Shown here piece after piece: positions 41,170 to 50,773 of a DNA stretch of 64,000 bases. Origin of the DNA: Rossellomorea vietnamensis (GTDB lineage: Bacteria > Bacillota > Bacilli > Bacillales > Bacillaceae_B); contig NZ_VTEI01000012.1 in assembly GCF_008180415.1 (NCBI RefSeq), forward strand, positions 1 through 64,000, written 5' to 3'. Position 1 is the first letter of the stretch; every line of letters begins with the position of its first letter. The position numbers and the translations under genes are program-made. The notes beneath the pieces were generated by a model that was not told where the DNA came from, did no database searches, and worked only from the letters and a program-made list of their open reading frames with translations.

Positions 41170-42260
41170 TGTTTTTTTCTCACCTTCTTCATTAAATAGA
41201 TCATGAAGAGAAGAAACGGAAGGTAAACAAAGTTCAAATAAAAACCAACTTTACTGGTAATATCATTTAATAAATTGATTTGGGCGCGGTCTTTTATGAA
41301 ACCAACAGCTATGACGCAAATCACGGAAAGGATAATTAATGTTTTTCTTTGATTTAACTTAAATGACCTCTTAGCTATTCGGCTTCCGCACCATAACGAA
41401 ATACATACATTTGGAAGGATGATCAAGCACCAGTTGGCGATGCCGATATACTCAAAGCGTTCGACGAAGGGCATTTGAACAATTTTCCACATCGAAAGCG
41501 TCGCCCAGACCGTTTTTTCAAGCTGTCCTTCGCTGAAGAAAGCAAAGCTAATCAGAGTTAAAAGAGTAAAAAAACCGGTAGTGAGAAGGAGTCCGCCATG
41601 GGCCCACTTTTTTGATTTGCTCCCATCCTTAAGATATGGATAAAAAATGAGGAGAGTTTCATATCCCAGGAAGCTCAGTGTCATGTCCCGTGTTGCCTTC
41701 ACCATATCTAAAAGAGTATGGTCCCAGATGGGAAGCAGATTTCTAAAATCGGAAAATGGGAAAGTGAATCCGAATGTCAACACAAGGTAGGCCGGCAGTA
41801 CAGTTCCAAAAAAAGCAACCCCCGCTGCGGCCCTAAATCCTCCCGTAACAACATAGATGACGAGCAGGAAGAAGGGGATGGCGAAAGCCCAGGATGCCAG
41901 TCGGGGGTACATCCATACTTGTACGACTTCCACATATGTGCGGCAGACCGTCACAGCAATCAAGCAGAAATAGATGAGATACACTCCGTCGACTGCTTTA
42001 CCCATCCACTTTCCAAAGGCAGTTCGATTGGCTTCAATAAGATCACCGCCGCCGGTCTGTACAATTTTAAATATCAGGAATACGATGACATTTGTCAGCA
42101 GGCCAGCAATGATAACAGAAACCCAGGCATCATATCCCGCACTTTTTGCAATAATTCTCTGATAACCTAATACACCGACGCCGACTTGGACAGAGTGAAT
42201 GAGGAAGAATACGATAAATGGCGATATTTTTCTATTTTCAGGAACATGAACAGACTGCAT
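41166..42260 (-). CDS. Germinant receptor subunit B (GerAB family)
   Basis: A 364-aa membrane protein of the APC-related spore permease family with ten membrane segments. It opens ISPFIVFFLIHSVQVGVGVL and has the conserved GYETLLIFYPYL near residue 200. The B subunit holds the germinant-binding pocket. The gene begins 17 bp after the A gene ends and overlaps C by 4 bp. Confidence 0.93.
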   Translation of the reverse strand: MQSVHVPENRKISPFIVFFLIHSVQVGVGVLGYQRIIAKSAGYDAWVSVIIAGLLTNVIVFLIFKIVQTGGGDLIEANRTAFGKWMGKAVDGVYLIYFCLIAVTVCRTYVEVVQVWMYPRLASWAFAIPFFLLVIYVVTGGFRAAAGVAFFGTVLPAYLVLTFGFTFPFSDFRNLLPIWDHTLLDMVKATRDMTLSFLGYETLLIFYPYLKDGSKSKKWAHGGLLLTTGFFTLLTLISFAFFSEGQLEKTVWATLSMWKIVQMPFVERFEYIGIANWCLIILPNVCISLWCGSRIAKRSFKLNQRKTLIILSVICVIAVGFIKDRAQINLLNDITSKVGFYLNFVYLPFLLFMIYLMKKVRKKQ

Positions 42261-42277
42261 AGCAAAACCTCCGCCAA

Positions 42278-43783
42278 TTATTCATCAATATCGAGTTTCT
42301 TCCGTCCCTCTTCAGGTTTGAATCTGTTTGGATTCTTAGTCCGCATGAAAGCTGGCCGCTTACTTTGAGTATGAAAAGGAAAGCGGATAATCGCATCCTT
42401 AAGGTCATACAGCCTCGGAGGATACAAGGGTTCAAGGAACGGGCGGCCAAGGGAAGTCAGTTTTATGAGATGAGTCATCAAAATGCAAAAACAAAAGACG
42501 ATACCGAGCATGCCCCAAATTTGGGCAAATAACAAAAATGGAAAACGCAGGATCCTGATAGTGTTGCCCATCTTATAAACAGGGGTTGTAAATGATGCTA
42601 GTGCTGCCAGGGCAACCAGGATCAGCAAAACATTGCTGGTCAGACCAGCTTCTACCGATGCCGTTCCAATAACGATTCCTCCTACGATACCAATTGTCTG
42701 GCCGACCTTGGTCGGGAGGCGGGCCCCTGCTTCCCTGAGCAGTTCTATCGTCAACTCAAGAAACAATGCTTCCAGTATGGGAGGAAGCGGGATTTCCTGG
42801 CGTGAAGTGATCAGGGTGGCCATCAGGTCTTTAGGGATCAATTCATAGTGATAAGTCAGCGCAGCTACATAAATAGGTGTAATTAAGATGGAAAAGGCAA
42901 CCGCAAATACCCGGACCAGCCGGAAAAAGGAAGCGACGATATAGTTTAAAAAGTAATCTTCATACGCACTGAAAAATTCAACGAGAGTGGTAGGCCCGAT
43001 CAATGCATGCGGCGAGCCGTCTGAAAGAACGACCACTTTTCCTTCCACCAGTACGGAAGCAGCACGGTCAGGCCGTTCCGTATCCAGAAGTTGAGGAAAC
43101 GGAGAATTGGCATTATCCGCAATCATCTGTTCAATGAAGGAGCTGTCATTGATTTGATCAAAATCAATCGCTTTCAAACGCTGCCGCATCGTTTGGACAT
43201 TATCCTGGTCTGCCAATCCGTCAATATACAATAAGGAAGTCTTAGTATGAGTCATCCGCCCGATATTAAAATCTTCAATAATTAATTCTTTGATAGGGAC
43301 TCGCTTTCGAAGCATGTTCAAGTTTTGGTCAATTGACTCGACGAATGCCTCTTTTGGTCCCACCACACTGAACTCTACCTCAGGCTGAGATACCTGGCGG
43401 ACAACTTCTTTCTGTGCTGCAATGAATGCAAACCGGTTTTTCTCATTTTCTGTTTTGAGGAGAACATATCCGTTCATCAGCTTTTGCTCTATCTTGCTTT
43501 CATCATCAGACAATTGAATGTCAATGATGGGAGCAAGCTTCTTCACATCTTCTAAAGTTGTAAAGTTCTTTCCAAGGAGAGATGGAAGCAGGTCTTTCTG
43601 CAAAATGTCCTCATCAACCAAAGTCGATAAGAAATTCAACCCAAAACGCAATCCTGTATGCTGGTTGTAATAGAAAATCTCCTTATAATCAGTTGATTTC
43701 CGTGCAAGTTTCTCAAATGATTCCTGTGTGCGTTTCTTTTTTGTTTGATCGGTTCCTTTTTTTCGTTTAAATAAAGAAAACAT
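42278..43783 (-). CDS. Germinant receptor subunit A (GerAA family)
   Basis: A 501-aa protein with a hydrophilic N-terminal half (about 1-260, including VKELIIEDFNIG-type and LLYIDGLAD motifs) and a membrane half with about five segments (LITPIYVAALTYHYELIP; GGIVIGTASVEAGLTS). These are standard GerAA features. A-B-C order defines a complete tricistronic receptor. ATG 43783 has GTGGTGA upstream; a slightly earlier GTG in frame is possible. A CATAATT about 45 bp upstream could be part of a SigG promoter, unproven. Confidence 0.93.
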   Translation of the reverse strand: MFSLFKRKKGTDQTKKKRTQESFEKLARKSTDYKEIFYYNQHTGLRFGLNFLSTLVDEDILQKDLLPSLLGKNFTTLEDVKKLAPIIDIQLSDDESKIEQKLMNGYVLLKTENEKNRFAFIAAQKEVVRQVSQPEVEFSVVGPKEAFVESIDQNLNMLRKRVPIKELIIEDFNIGRMTHTKTSLLYIDGLADQDNVQTMRQRLKAIDFDQINDSSFIEQMIADNANSPFPQLLDTERPDRAASVLVEGKVVVLSDGSPHALIGPTTLVEFFSAYEDYFLNYIVASFFRLVRVFAVAFSILITPIYVAALTYHYELIPKDLMATLITSRQEIPLPPILEALFLELTIELLREAGARLPTKVGQTIGIVGGIVIGTASVEAGLTSNVLLILVALAALASFTTPVYKMGNTIRILRFPFLLFAQIWGMLGIVFCFCILMTHLIKLTSLGRPFLEPLYPPRLYDLKDAIIRFPFHTQSKRPAFMRTKNPNRFKPEEGRKKLDIDE

Positions 43784-43973
43784 CAGATTCACCACTTTTA
43801 TTATTACTCTGATGGTAGTGTTTCCGGTTTGCGGAGAATTATGAAAAAAATGGTGTAGTAAAATGAAAGGGAGGAGACTTATCCAGAGTGCAGTTAATGC
43901 AGCATCTGGTTTGACAACTCTCTGATAGTTACTAGGCTTAAGGATCAGCAGTGAGGGGAAGTTTGCAGCATAG

Positions 43974-44003
43974 AAAAAAGCCCGCGTGATGACGGGCTTT
44001 TCC
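43974..44003 (-). terminator. Terminator of siderophore-binding protein gene
   Basis: AAAAAGCCCG...CGGGCTTTTCC, symmetrical enough to work in both directions. Confidence 0.85.
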
Positions 44004-44008
44004 TTTCA

Positions 44009-44986
44009 TTACTGTGCTAAAAAGTATTTCTCAATATCATCAAGCATCAGATTGGCAGCCATAACTCCGCCGGCAGTGTTCCAAATTGGATCACTTACTT
44101 CGTGGACTTTCCCTTCTTGGGCAACCTCAAGTTTTTGGAACAACGGGTCGTTAATCCACTCTTCAGCCACTTTATTTCCTTCACCATCACCAGTTTCGTA
44201 AGCGAAATAGAACAGGATATCTCCATCCATAGCTGGGATGCGCTCTTTGGTGACACCAGTTTCTGCAAAGTCTTCCACATCCTGGCCTTCAGGACGGGCA
44301 AAACCTAATTGATCCAGAATGACTCCTGAGAAAGAATCTTTATGGTAGATACGAACGTCTGTAGGCATGAAGCGGACCATTGAGACTTCCATGTCCAATT
44401 TATCGCCAAGTTCGGCTTTCAGGTCTTCAATACGCTGTTCGTATTCTGCGATGACTTCCTGGCCTTTTTCTTCTTTATTAAGAGCTTTCGAGTATAGCTC
44501 AAAGTTTTCTTTCCAGTTGCCGCGAAGTGTTTCCGCGAAAACAGTCGGAGCGATTGCTTTAAGCTTGTCGTACTGTTCTTCCTGGCGCATTTTGTTACCG
44601 ATGATTAAATCGGGTTTCAATTTTGCGATGGCTTCCATATTTAACTCACTTTCAGTTCCAACAACTTCAACATCCGCCATTTTATCAGCGATATGCTCAT
44701 ACCAAGGGTCACCGATCCATGATTGAACAGCTCCTACAGGTGTCACATCCATTGCAAGAAGAGCCTCAGTGCCTTCATTTGTCAAGATGACCACACGTTC
44801 AGGTTCTCCTTCGATTTCAGTTGTACCCATTGCATGCTCCACTGTATAGCTTGTAGTTTCTTCACCTGTGTCGCTGCCATTGCCAGCTGCTTCTTCCTCT
44901 TGGTTTTCATTATTTGTTCCGCAAGCTGCAAGAACAAGGATTGCAACAAGAATGAATAAAGACATTAAATAACGTAATGGACGCAT
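44009..44986 (-). CDS. Iron-siderophore ABC transporter substrate-binding lipoprotein
   Basis: A 325-aa lipoprotein with signal peptide and lipobox LAAC (Cys about 21), a Gly/Glu/Asn linker, then a class III periplasmic-binding (FecB-type) fold: RVVILTNEGTEALLAMDVTP, LKPDLIIGNKM, ending in an amphipathic helix. Length and partners fit the hydroxamate/carboxylate siderophore binders of the YfiY group. It is divergent from the permease genes; two Fur boxes lie in the shared region, one just upstream of its AGGAGG ribosome-binding site. Confidence 0.9.
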   Translation of the reverse strand: MRPLRYLMSLFILVAILVLAACGTNNENQEEEAAGNGSDTGEETTSYTVEHAMGTTEIEGEPERVVILTNEGTEALLAMDVTPVGAVQSWIGDPWYEHIADKMADVEVVGTESELNMEAIAKLKPDLIIGNKMRQEEQYDKLKAIAPTVFAETLRGNWKENFELYSKALNKEEKGQEVIAEYEQRIEDLKAELGDKLDMEVSMVRFMPTDVRIYHKDSFSGVILDQLGFARPEGQDVEDFAETGVTKERIPAMDGDILFYFAYETGDGEGNKVAEEWINDPLFQKLEVAQEGKVHEVSDPIWNTAGGVMAANLMLDDIEKYFLAQ

Positions 44987-45007
44987 ATGTATTTCCTCCT
45001 GATTTGG

Positions 45008-45022
45008 TGATAATGATTTTCA
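45008..45022. promoter_or_regulatory. Fur box 1
   Basis: TGATAATGATTTTCA differs by one base from the 7-1-7 Fur consensus TGATAATNATTATCA. Located upstream of the binding-protein gene. Confidence 0.88.
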
Positions 45023-45080
45023 TTTGCATTACTTCCAAAAACTATACTAGAAGATAACGATTACAAAGTCAACCACCAAT

Positions 45081-45095
45081 TGATAATGATTTTCA
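45081..45095. promoter_or_regulatory. Fur box 2
   Basis: The same 15 bases TGATAATGATTTTCA, 73 bp from box 1 and nearer the permease operon. Each divergent promoter probably has its own operator. Confidence 0.88.
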
Positions 45096-45190
45096 ACATC
45101 ATTGACTAGCATTCTTTTATTCTCTAAAATGGAAAGTGGAGTAAACGTTTTTCTAATCTAAATGAATGTTTTAACAGAAGGGTTATATAT

Positions 45191-46180
45191 ATGAGAAGAT
45201 CAGGAATGCAGGCGTTGCTGTTATTAACAGCACTATTCATCTTTGCATTGTTCATCGGAATGAGCATTGTATATGGCTACACAGAAACTACATGGAAGAT
45301 GGCGTACCAGGCACTGACAAACGGGGATGGCTCTACGGAACATCTTGTCATCCAGACGGTCAGGCTGCCGAGGGCTCTCATTGCGGCTTCCGTAGGGGCA
45401 TCGCTGGCCATCTCAGGAGTACTAATGCAGACATTGACAAAGAATCCGCTCGCATCTCCCGGTATTTTCGGGATTAATGCCGGAGCGGGCTTCATGGTCG
45501 TCATTGCTGTAACACTCTTTAATATCTCAAATTTACAAAGCTTTACATGGCTTTCCTTCCTTGGTGCGGGTATAGCTGCGGTAGCGGTGTATGTCATTGG
45601 CTCTGCGGGAAGAGAAGGGTTGACCCCTATGAAGCTCACACTTGCCGGAGCCGCTATCACAGCGTTATTTTCCTCGTTTACACAAGGATTTCTTGTACTG
45701 AATGAAGCGGCTTTGGAGCAGGTCCTTTTCTGGCTTGCCGGATCAGTCCAAGGCAGGAGCCTTGATATCCTTTATGGTGTCTTTCCTTATCTTCTCATCG
45801 GCTGGGTCCTAGCTATTATAATAGGAAACAAATTGAATGTCCTGGCAATGGGAGAAGATGTAGCGAGAGGGCTGGGACTTAAGACAGGATGGATCAAACT
45901 GATTTCATTAATTGTCGTAGTCCTGCTTGCGGGCGGATCGGTAGCTATAGCCGGTCCGATCGGCTTTGTCGGCATCGTGGTGCCGCATATTGCCAGAAGA
46001 ATCATTGGTGTAGACCATAGGTGGCTTCTGCCTTTTGCAGGCTTGACAGGCGGGATTCTCCTGCTGGCTGCCGATATTGGTGCAAGGTATATTATCATGC
46101 CGCAGGAAGTTCCTGTCGGTGTCATGACAGCCGCTATAGGCGCCCCGTTTTTCATTTACATCGCAAGGAAGGGGTTTTAG
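45191..46180 (+). CDS. FecCD-family siderophore permease 1
   Basis: A 329-aa permease with about ten membrane segments. TVRLPRALIAASVGASLAIS (about 56-75) and LGLKTGWIKL mark the FecCD family; the loop GEDVARGLG contacts the ATPase. GPIGFVGIVVPHIAR is the conserved C-terminal segment. It pairs with the next permease, 3 bp away. Fur-regulated. Confidence 0.93.
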   Translation: MRRSGMQALLLLTALFIFALFIGMSIVYGYTETTWKMAYQALTNGDGSTEHLVIQTVRLPRALIAASVGASLAISGVLMQTLTKNPLASPGIFGINAGAGFMVVIAVTLFNISNLQSFTWLSFLGAGIAAVAVYVIGSAGREGLTPMKLTLAGAAITALFSSFTQGFLVLNEAALEQVLFWLAGSVQGRSLDILYGVFPYLLIGWVLAIIIGNKLNVLAMGEDVARGLGLKTGWIKLISLIVVVLLAGGSVAIAGPIGFVGIVVPHIARRIIGVDHRWLLPFAGLTGGILLLAADIGARYIIMPQEVPVGVMTAAIGAPFFIYIARKGF

Positions 46181-46183
46181 CGG

Positions 46184-47239
46184 ATGAAGCGATATATTGC
46201 CAAACGATTTTTTAAAGATAAGCTTTCATTCTTAATAGATTTGTCAGCAGTAAAAAAGATTTTCTTATTAATGGCTGTGACTGCCTTAATATTTATATTG
46301 AGTACAGGACTTGGTGACATGAACATACAGCCCTGGACAGTTCTGATGGTGTTTTTCGGAGGAGGGACCGAGCTTGAGCAGCTGGTCGTTCAATCCTTCA
46401 GGCTTCCAAGGATCATTATTGCGCTGCTGGCCGGCATGTCTTTGGCGATTGCCGGAGCTTTGCTTCAAGGAATGGTAAGGAACCCTCTTGCCTCCCCGGA
46501 TATCATTGGGATCACCGGTGGAGCAGGCGCTGCAGTAGTAGGATTTTTGGCCTTTTTCAGTGATGAAAACAATGCCCTGACTGTAAGCATCCAGTGGCTT
46601 CCGCTTGCCGCATTTGCCGGAGCAGCGGCAGTCGCATTCCTGGTTTATTTTCTCGCTTGGAAAAATGGGGTATCCCCAGTCCGCCTGGTCCTGATAGGAA
46701 TTGGGATATCAGCTCTCATGCAGGCGATCATCACCATGCTGATGATTTTAGGTCCTATCTTCCGGGCCAGCCAGGCGAATATCTGGATTACAGGTACAGT
46801 GAATGCTTCCAATTGGAAAGATGTTCAGATTCTGTTACCGTGGACACTGATCCTGATTTTGATTGCGTTTGTTTTGGCAAGGAACGTTAACATTCAAGAG
46901 CTCGGGGAAGAAATTGCCACTGGCGTGGGAAGCAGCATCCAGAGACAGCGGATCATTCTGCTAACCTTGGCTACGGGTTTAGTCGGCGGAGCGGTTGCAT
47001 TTGCAGGAGGCATAGGGTTTGTAGGACTGATGGCACCACATATGGCCCGCCGTCTGGTTGGTTCATCTTTTGGCGCCCTGCTGCCAGTAGCGGCTTTGCT
47101 TGGAGGCACTCTGGTGATGATAGCCGACCTTGTGGGCCGGACTTTATTTTTACCCTTGGAAGTGCCTGCCGGTGTGTTCACTGCCGCTATCGGCGCTCCG
47201 TACTTCATCTATTTACTATTTAAGACAAAAAATGCATAA
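46184..47239 (+). CDS. FecCD-family siderophore permease 2
   Basis: A 351-aa permease, homologous to the preceding one: FRLPRIIIALLAGMSLAIAG (about 69-88), GEEIATGVG and GIGFVGLMAPHMARRLVG. It has an extra N-terminal stretch of about 25 residues. Together the two permeases form the heterodimeric channel for ferric siderophore import. Confidence 0.93.
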   Translation: MKRYIAKRFFKDKLSFLIDLSAVKKIFLLMAVTALIFILSTGLGDMNIQPWTVLMVFFGGGTELEQLVVQSFRLPRIIIALLAGMSLAIAGALLQGMVRNPLASPDIIGITGGAGAAVVGFLAFFSDENNALTVSIQWLPLAAFAGAAAVAFLVYFLAWKNGVSPVRLVLIGIGISALMQAIITMLMILGPIFRASQANIWITGTVNASNWKDVQILLPWTLILILIAFVLARNVNIQELGEEIATGVGSSIQRQRIILLTLATGLVGGAVAFAGGIGFVGLMAPHMARRLVGSSFGALLPVAALLGGTLVMIADLVGRTLFLPLEVPAGVFTAAIGAPYFIYLLFKTKNA

Positions 47240-47323
47240 CTTTTTTATATAAAAATACTTTAGAATCATAATAGAATGATTTTAGGAACGGCAGCAGTTC
47301 AAACCAAAGGAGATGACCCGAGG

Positions 47324-48142
47324 ATGACACAATCTCTTCAGACAGAATCGCTTACTTTAAGTTATGGAGACAGAATAATTATAGATGAACTGGACCTTGA
47401 GATTCCTAAAGGTGAAATCACGGTATTCATAGGAGGGAATGGCTGCGGAAAGTCCACACTCCTTCGCTCAATGGCGAGGCTTCTGAAGCCTCAAACGGGT
47501 TCTGTGCTCATCGATGGTGATGCGATTGCAAAATTGTCTACAAAGGATGTAGCCAGAAAGCTGGCCATTCTTCCACAATCACCCACTGCACCCGAGGGGT
47601 TAACGGTGCTGCAACTGGTCAAACAGGGAAGATACCCTCACCAATCGTGGCTGAAACAGTGGTCTCAAAAGGATGAAGAAATCGTCTTAAAGGCTCTCAA
47701 GGCCACCAAGATGGAGGAGCTTCAGCATAGAAGAGTCGACGAACTTTCCGGCGGGCAGCGGCAAAGAGCGTGGATTGCCCTGACTCTTGCTCAGGATACG
47801 GATATCATTCTACTGGATGAGCCCACAACGTACCTTGACATGACTCATCAAATTGAAATCCTGGATTTATTATTTGAATTGAATGAAACAGAAGAGCGTA
47901 CAATCATCATGGTCTTGCATGATCTGAACCTTGCCTGCCGCTATGCCCATAATATCGTTGCGATCCGAGACCAGAAAATATTTGCCCAAGGAAAGCCTGA
48001 GGAAGTCATCAGCTGCAACCTTGTGAAAAATGTATTTGACATGGACTGCCAGGTGACGAGTGATCCATTGTTCGGTACACCGCTTTGCATTCCTTATGGG
48101 AAGGGCAGATGTATCATCAAAGAAGTAGCTGAGATGGCATGA
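47324..48142 (+). CDS. yusV: Siderophore ABC transporter ATP-binding protein (YusV-like)
   Basis: A 272-aa ATPase with Walker A GGNGCGKST (about 36-44), signature LSGGQRQRAW (about 138-147), Walker B DIILLDEPT (about 158-166) and the His switch of VLHDLN. It energises the FecCD permeases. YusV is known to serve several siderophore systems in B. subtilis, and YusU follows here as there. ATG 47324 preferred; AAAGGAG is 10-11 bp upstream. Its stop overlaps the next reading frame by 4 bp. Confidence 0.9.
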   Translation: MTQSLQTESLTLSYGDRIIIDELDLEIPKGEITVFIGGNGCGKSTLLRSMARLLKPQTGSVLIDGDAIAKLSTKDVARKLAILPQSPTAPEGLTVLQLVKQGRYPHQSWLKQWSQKDEEIVLKALKATKMEELQHRRVDELSGGQRQRAWIALTLAQDTDIILLDEPTTYLDMTHQIEILDLLFELNETEERTIIMVLHDLNLACRYAHNIVAIRDQKIFAQGKPEEVISCNLVKNVFDMDCQVTSDPLFGTPLCIPYGKGRCIIKEVAEMA

Positions 48143-48920
48143 GCAGAGTGTCCCTGACTGCAGAGGAACAAGAAATGCTGAGGTCTTTCCGGTTTTTTAC
48201 AGAAAGACCCGCGGAGAGCGAATTAACTTCCGCCGCTCAACTGATCAATCCGGAGGGGATGGAAGCCTTTTTTCAAAAGTACTCCGGCAAGATAGGCAGC
48301 GAAGATAAAAAAGTGCTGTCATCGCTGCTGCTTAAGAGGTACGCTTTTGCAGCGGTCATTTCGCTTTTTTCTTTCTCGGTTTTTAATAAAAGGCTGAATG
48401 TATCACCTGATAATGTGTTTCTTGCAGATGGAGAAAAAATGGCCTATGGATTCCTGGATTTTATTTTCAAGATCAAGATGCCAGTGAGGTTATAGACAGG
48501 GAATCTGAAAGGGAAGAAGTGGCAAAGGAAGTGTTTCGGGACCACCTTTTTCCTCTTATTGAAACGGCGAAGACGGCTGGGAAGGTCACGGACCTGATTA
48601 CATGGGAAAATGTTGCTATTTATCTGTTCTGGGTTTACGAAGTACTTACTCATCAAGAAGAGCTTGGGCATGCCCGGGAGAGGATGGAAGAGGACTTTCG
48701 CTGGCTGCTGAAGGAAAGGAATGCAGCTCTGTTTGGACCTTATCAGAAAAACCCGCTTGCCAGATATCACTCAGAAAAACAATTTGTAGCAGCACAGGAC
48801 AGTATGCTGCGTGTCAGGAAGACTTGCTGCTACTCCTATAAGCTGAGAGACGGGGAAGCTCTCAGGTGCAGCACATGCCCGCAAACCTGCAATGTGAAAC
48901 AGCGGAAAGGAGTGAGGTAA
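48139..48920 (+). pseudogene. FhuF-like ferric-siderophore reductase, single frameshift
   Basis: Two frames join into one protein. The first (48139-48495) reads through KMAYGFLDFIF and stops. The second continues as FQDQDASEVIDRESEREEVA and KEVFRDHLF, ending with the 2Fe-2S motif RKTCCYSYKLRDGEALRCST then CPQTC (CC-x10-C-x2-C). A one-base loss in the T/A-rich stretch at about 48461-48469 explains the shift. FhuF-type proteins release iron from imported siderophores in the cytosol. It may be a pseudogene, a sequence error or a slippage site. It overlaps both neighbours by a few bases, as an operon gene should. Confidence 0.82.
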
Positions 48921-49168
48921 TGGAGAACTTTGACGAACAATTCGACGCATTGATCGATAAATATACTGAACTGCTTCTGGGTGAAGCCACTCCAGAGCTC
49001 AAAAGTAAGGTAACGAAATGGGTCATTTATACTTACATCGCCAAGTCCATGCCGCCTTTGGCCAAGCATTGGAACTCCGAGTTCCCCGAAGGCAAAGAAG
49101 AGATTAAGAGAATCATTGCGGAAATCAAAGAGTTGAATGAAGATCATCGAGCGAAGAAGGATCAATAG
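48920..49168 (+). CDS. yusU: YusU (DUF2573) family protein
   Basis: An 82-aa soluble acidic helical protein, MENFDEQFDALIDKYTELLL with SMPPLAKHWNSEFPEGKEEI later, matching the DUF2573 family that neighbours yusV in Bacillus. AAAGGAGTGAGG precedes ATG 48920, which overlaps the preceding stop by one base. Function unknown. Confidence 0.85.
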   Translation: MENFDEQFDALIDKYTELLLGEATPELKSKVTKWVIYTYIAKSMPPLAKHWNSEFPEGKEEIKRIIAEIKELNEDHRAKKDQ

Positions 49169-49169
49169 A

Positions 49170-49203
49170 AGCAGCCGCCCGTTATCAGCCGGCTGTTTTT
49201 TAT
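49170..49203 (+). terminator. Terminator of siderophore operon
   Basis: CAGCCG and CGGCTG stem followed by TTTTTTATTTT. Confidence 0.8.
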
Positions 49204-49295
49204 TTTGTGCATTTTGTACTCGTTGGTGGAGGACGCCAGCCGGTTTAGTCCGGGGGCATTTTTGGTGCGAAAAATAAACCTGCCAAAATGGAGTA

Positions 49296-49400
49296 ACAGA
49301 TTTCTCTATCAACGAGTTTTATGCGTCTATCGACGAATCTGCTGGCCTTATCAACGAAAATCCCAGGTCTATCGACGAATTTGCTCATCCTATCAGCCGC
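49296..49400. repeat. 21-bp tandem repeat, about five alternating units
   Basis: TCTATCAACGAGTTTTATGC, then TCTATCGACGAATCTGCTGG, CTTATCAACGAAAATCCCAG, TCTATCGACGAATTTGCTCA and a partial CCTATCAGCCGC, each unit 21 bp. ATCAACGA and ATCGACGA alternate. On the other strand the core is GTTGATAG/GTCGATAG, related to the 28-kb array. Confidence 0.8.
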
Positions 49401-49439
49401 TTATAGCGAAAGCTGCTTGTCATTTCATTAATTAGGTCC

Positions 49440-49820
49440 CCAGCGGTGAAAATAAGGGAACTTTTTTCCCTTAATCGGGAATTCCAGCTTATTTCGAGGT
49501 AAATAGAGGAACTTTTTTCCCTTATATGATAAAAAAGCGAAATTTTTTTAGTGTATAGATCTTATAAGGGAACTTTATTCCCCTATTTTAGCTTTTTTTA
49601 GTGTTTTTTAGTAAATAAGGGAACATTTTTCCTCTAATTACTATCTGAAATACTGAACCACTCTGAAAAGTTTGAAGCAGCGTCTTTCTATCAATTTTTA
49701 TGAAAAAGGACCCTTACAGCCCCGCCAGGCAAATGTTCCAAAAATCATCAAAAATTCACTCAAAAAAGTCAACTATCTTTTCTTCCTATTTAGGGAAGGA
49801 TAGTTGACTTTATCTTTGTT
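49440..49820. repeat. ~400-bp element, copy 2 (inverted relative to 34.7-35.1 kb)
   Basis: Four palindromes of the AAGGGAACTTTTTTCCCTTA type at about 49452, 49503, 49564 and 49615, then GCCCCGCCAGGCAAATGTT, then the hairpin AAAAAAGTCAACTATC...GATAGTTGACTTT (49765-49815). Read on the minus strand, the same blocks follow in the same order as at 34.7-35.1 kb. The terminal hairpin probably terminates the convergent coat-protein genes. Confidence 0.75.
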
Positions 49821-49876
49821 TATATCAAGTAGATTCTAAAGATTTTCATTGTGCTTTAAAACAAGGCGCCACTCCA

Positions 49877-50218
49877 TCAATGCACGTTATTATAAGGAAA
49901 TTGGGAAGCGTATTGCTGGTGCTGCTGGTAAGACTGCTGAAGCTTTTGGGTATCTGCCTGCTCAAGTTTGTACCAGCCTTTTTTGAACATGCTGTTATAC
50001 AGGCTGCGCTGGGTGTTCTGCGTTTCATTGAAGATGGTAAGCAGGTCATTATAGAGAGCATCATGGCTTGCTTCATTCAATGCCGTACAGTAAGAGTCGG
50101 TCATATATTTTTCCATGCTCAGCATATCATTTACCAGGTCGCGGTCGTTCATTTGCGGTGTTTCAGATACTTGTGTCTGCGGGTTTTGGATTTTTTGCTG
50201 TGATTGATTTTGATTCAT
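49877..50218 (-). CDS. CotF-like spore coat protein (YusN-like)
   Basis: A 113-aa protein with a Gln-rich start (MNQNQSQQKIQNPQTQ) and a coat_F-type helical bundle DRDLVNDMLSMEKYMTDSYC...SHDALYNDLLTIFNETQNTQ, ending in a Gln/Tyr tail. Such proteins are in the spore coat. ATG 50218 has AAAGGAAG. It follows a similar gene 16 bp upstream; the pair is the counterpart of B. subtilis yusN beside fadM. Confidence 0.82.
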   Translation of the reverse strand: MNQNQSQQKIQNPQTQVSETPQMNDRDLVNDMLSMEKYMTDSYCTALNEASHDALYNDLLTIFNETQNTQRSLYNSMFKKGWYKLEQADTQKLQQSYQQHQQYASQFPYNNVH

Positions 50219-50234
50219 CCTATACACTTCCTTT

Positions 50235-50501
50235 CTACATAGTTGTGGAGGATTGGGTCGCATTTCCTGGATTCAAGTGGGCAAGGATCTGTTCATAATG
50301 GCGCTGGTGCATCTGGCCGCACTTATCGATTTCCGCTTTGAGTTCAGGATCCTGGCAGTGACTTGCTGCAAAATGGGCTTTTTTCATGGCCAGTAAGTTC
50401 CATGAAAGCATATCATTTAAGTACATAGAATCTTTGGTGGTTAACACTTGCGGGGGCTGCTGCATGATGCCCTGCTGTTGGCTGCTTTGCTGCTGTTGCA
50501 T
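50235..50501 (-). CDS. CotF-like spore coat protein, N-terminal partner
   Basis: An 88-aa protein, Gln-rich at the start (MQQQQSSQQQGIMQQPPQ) then a two-helix segment LTTKDSMYLNDMLSWNLLAM and KKAHFAASHCQDPELKAEID. Smaller than its neighbour but similar in build, so the two may form one helical bundle. AAAGGAGGG precedes ATG 50501. Confidence 0.8.
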   Translation of the reverse strand: MQQQQSSQQQGIMQQPPQVLTTKDSMYLNDMLSWNLLAMKKAHFAASHCQDPELKAEIDKCGQMHQRHYEQILAHLNPGNATQSSTTM

Positions 50502-50773
50502 AAGGTTTCCCTCCTTTGAGTTTAGCAAAGTTATTGTTCCTCTAATACCGCAGCATATACAAGAAATGACAATAAACGATAAAATTTTTCAAATAGATGT
50601 TTGAACTATATTCAAAAACGGTTAAAGGTGATAATATAAATTTATAAATTTGGAACCGATTTAAGGGGCGATTAGTCCTGGCAGACCACCTCAGCCACTT
50701 GATTGCGGCCATCCAGACTATCTAAATAGAAACCGCTTTCATAGTGAAGCAAATGTTACAGGGGGTAATTGAC

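Noticed and set aside
49296..49400. Possible CRISPR array
   Set aside because: Same reason: direct 21-bp tandem units, no spacers.
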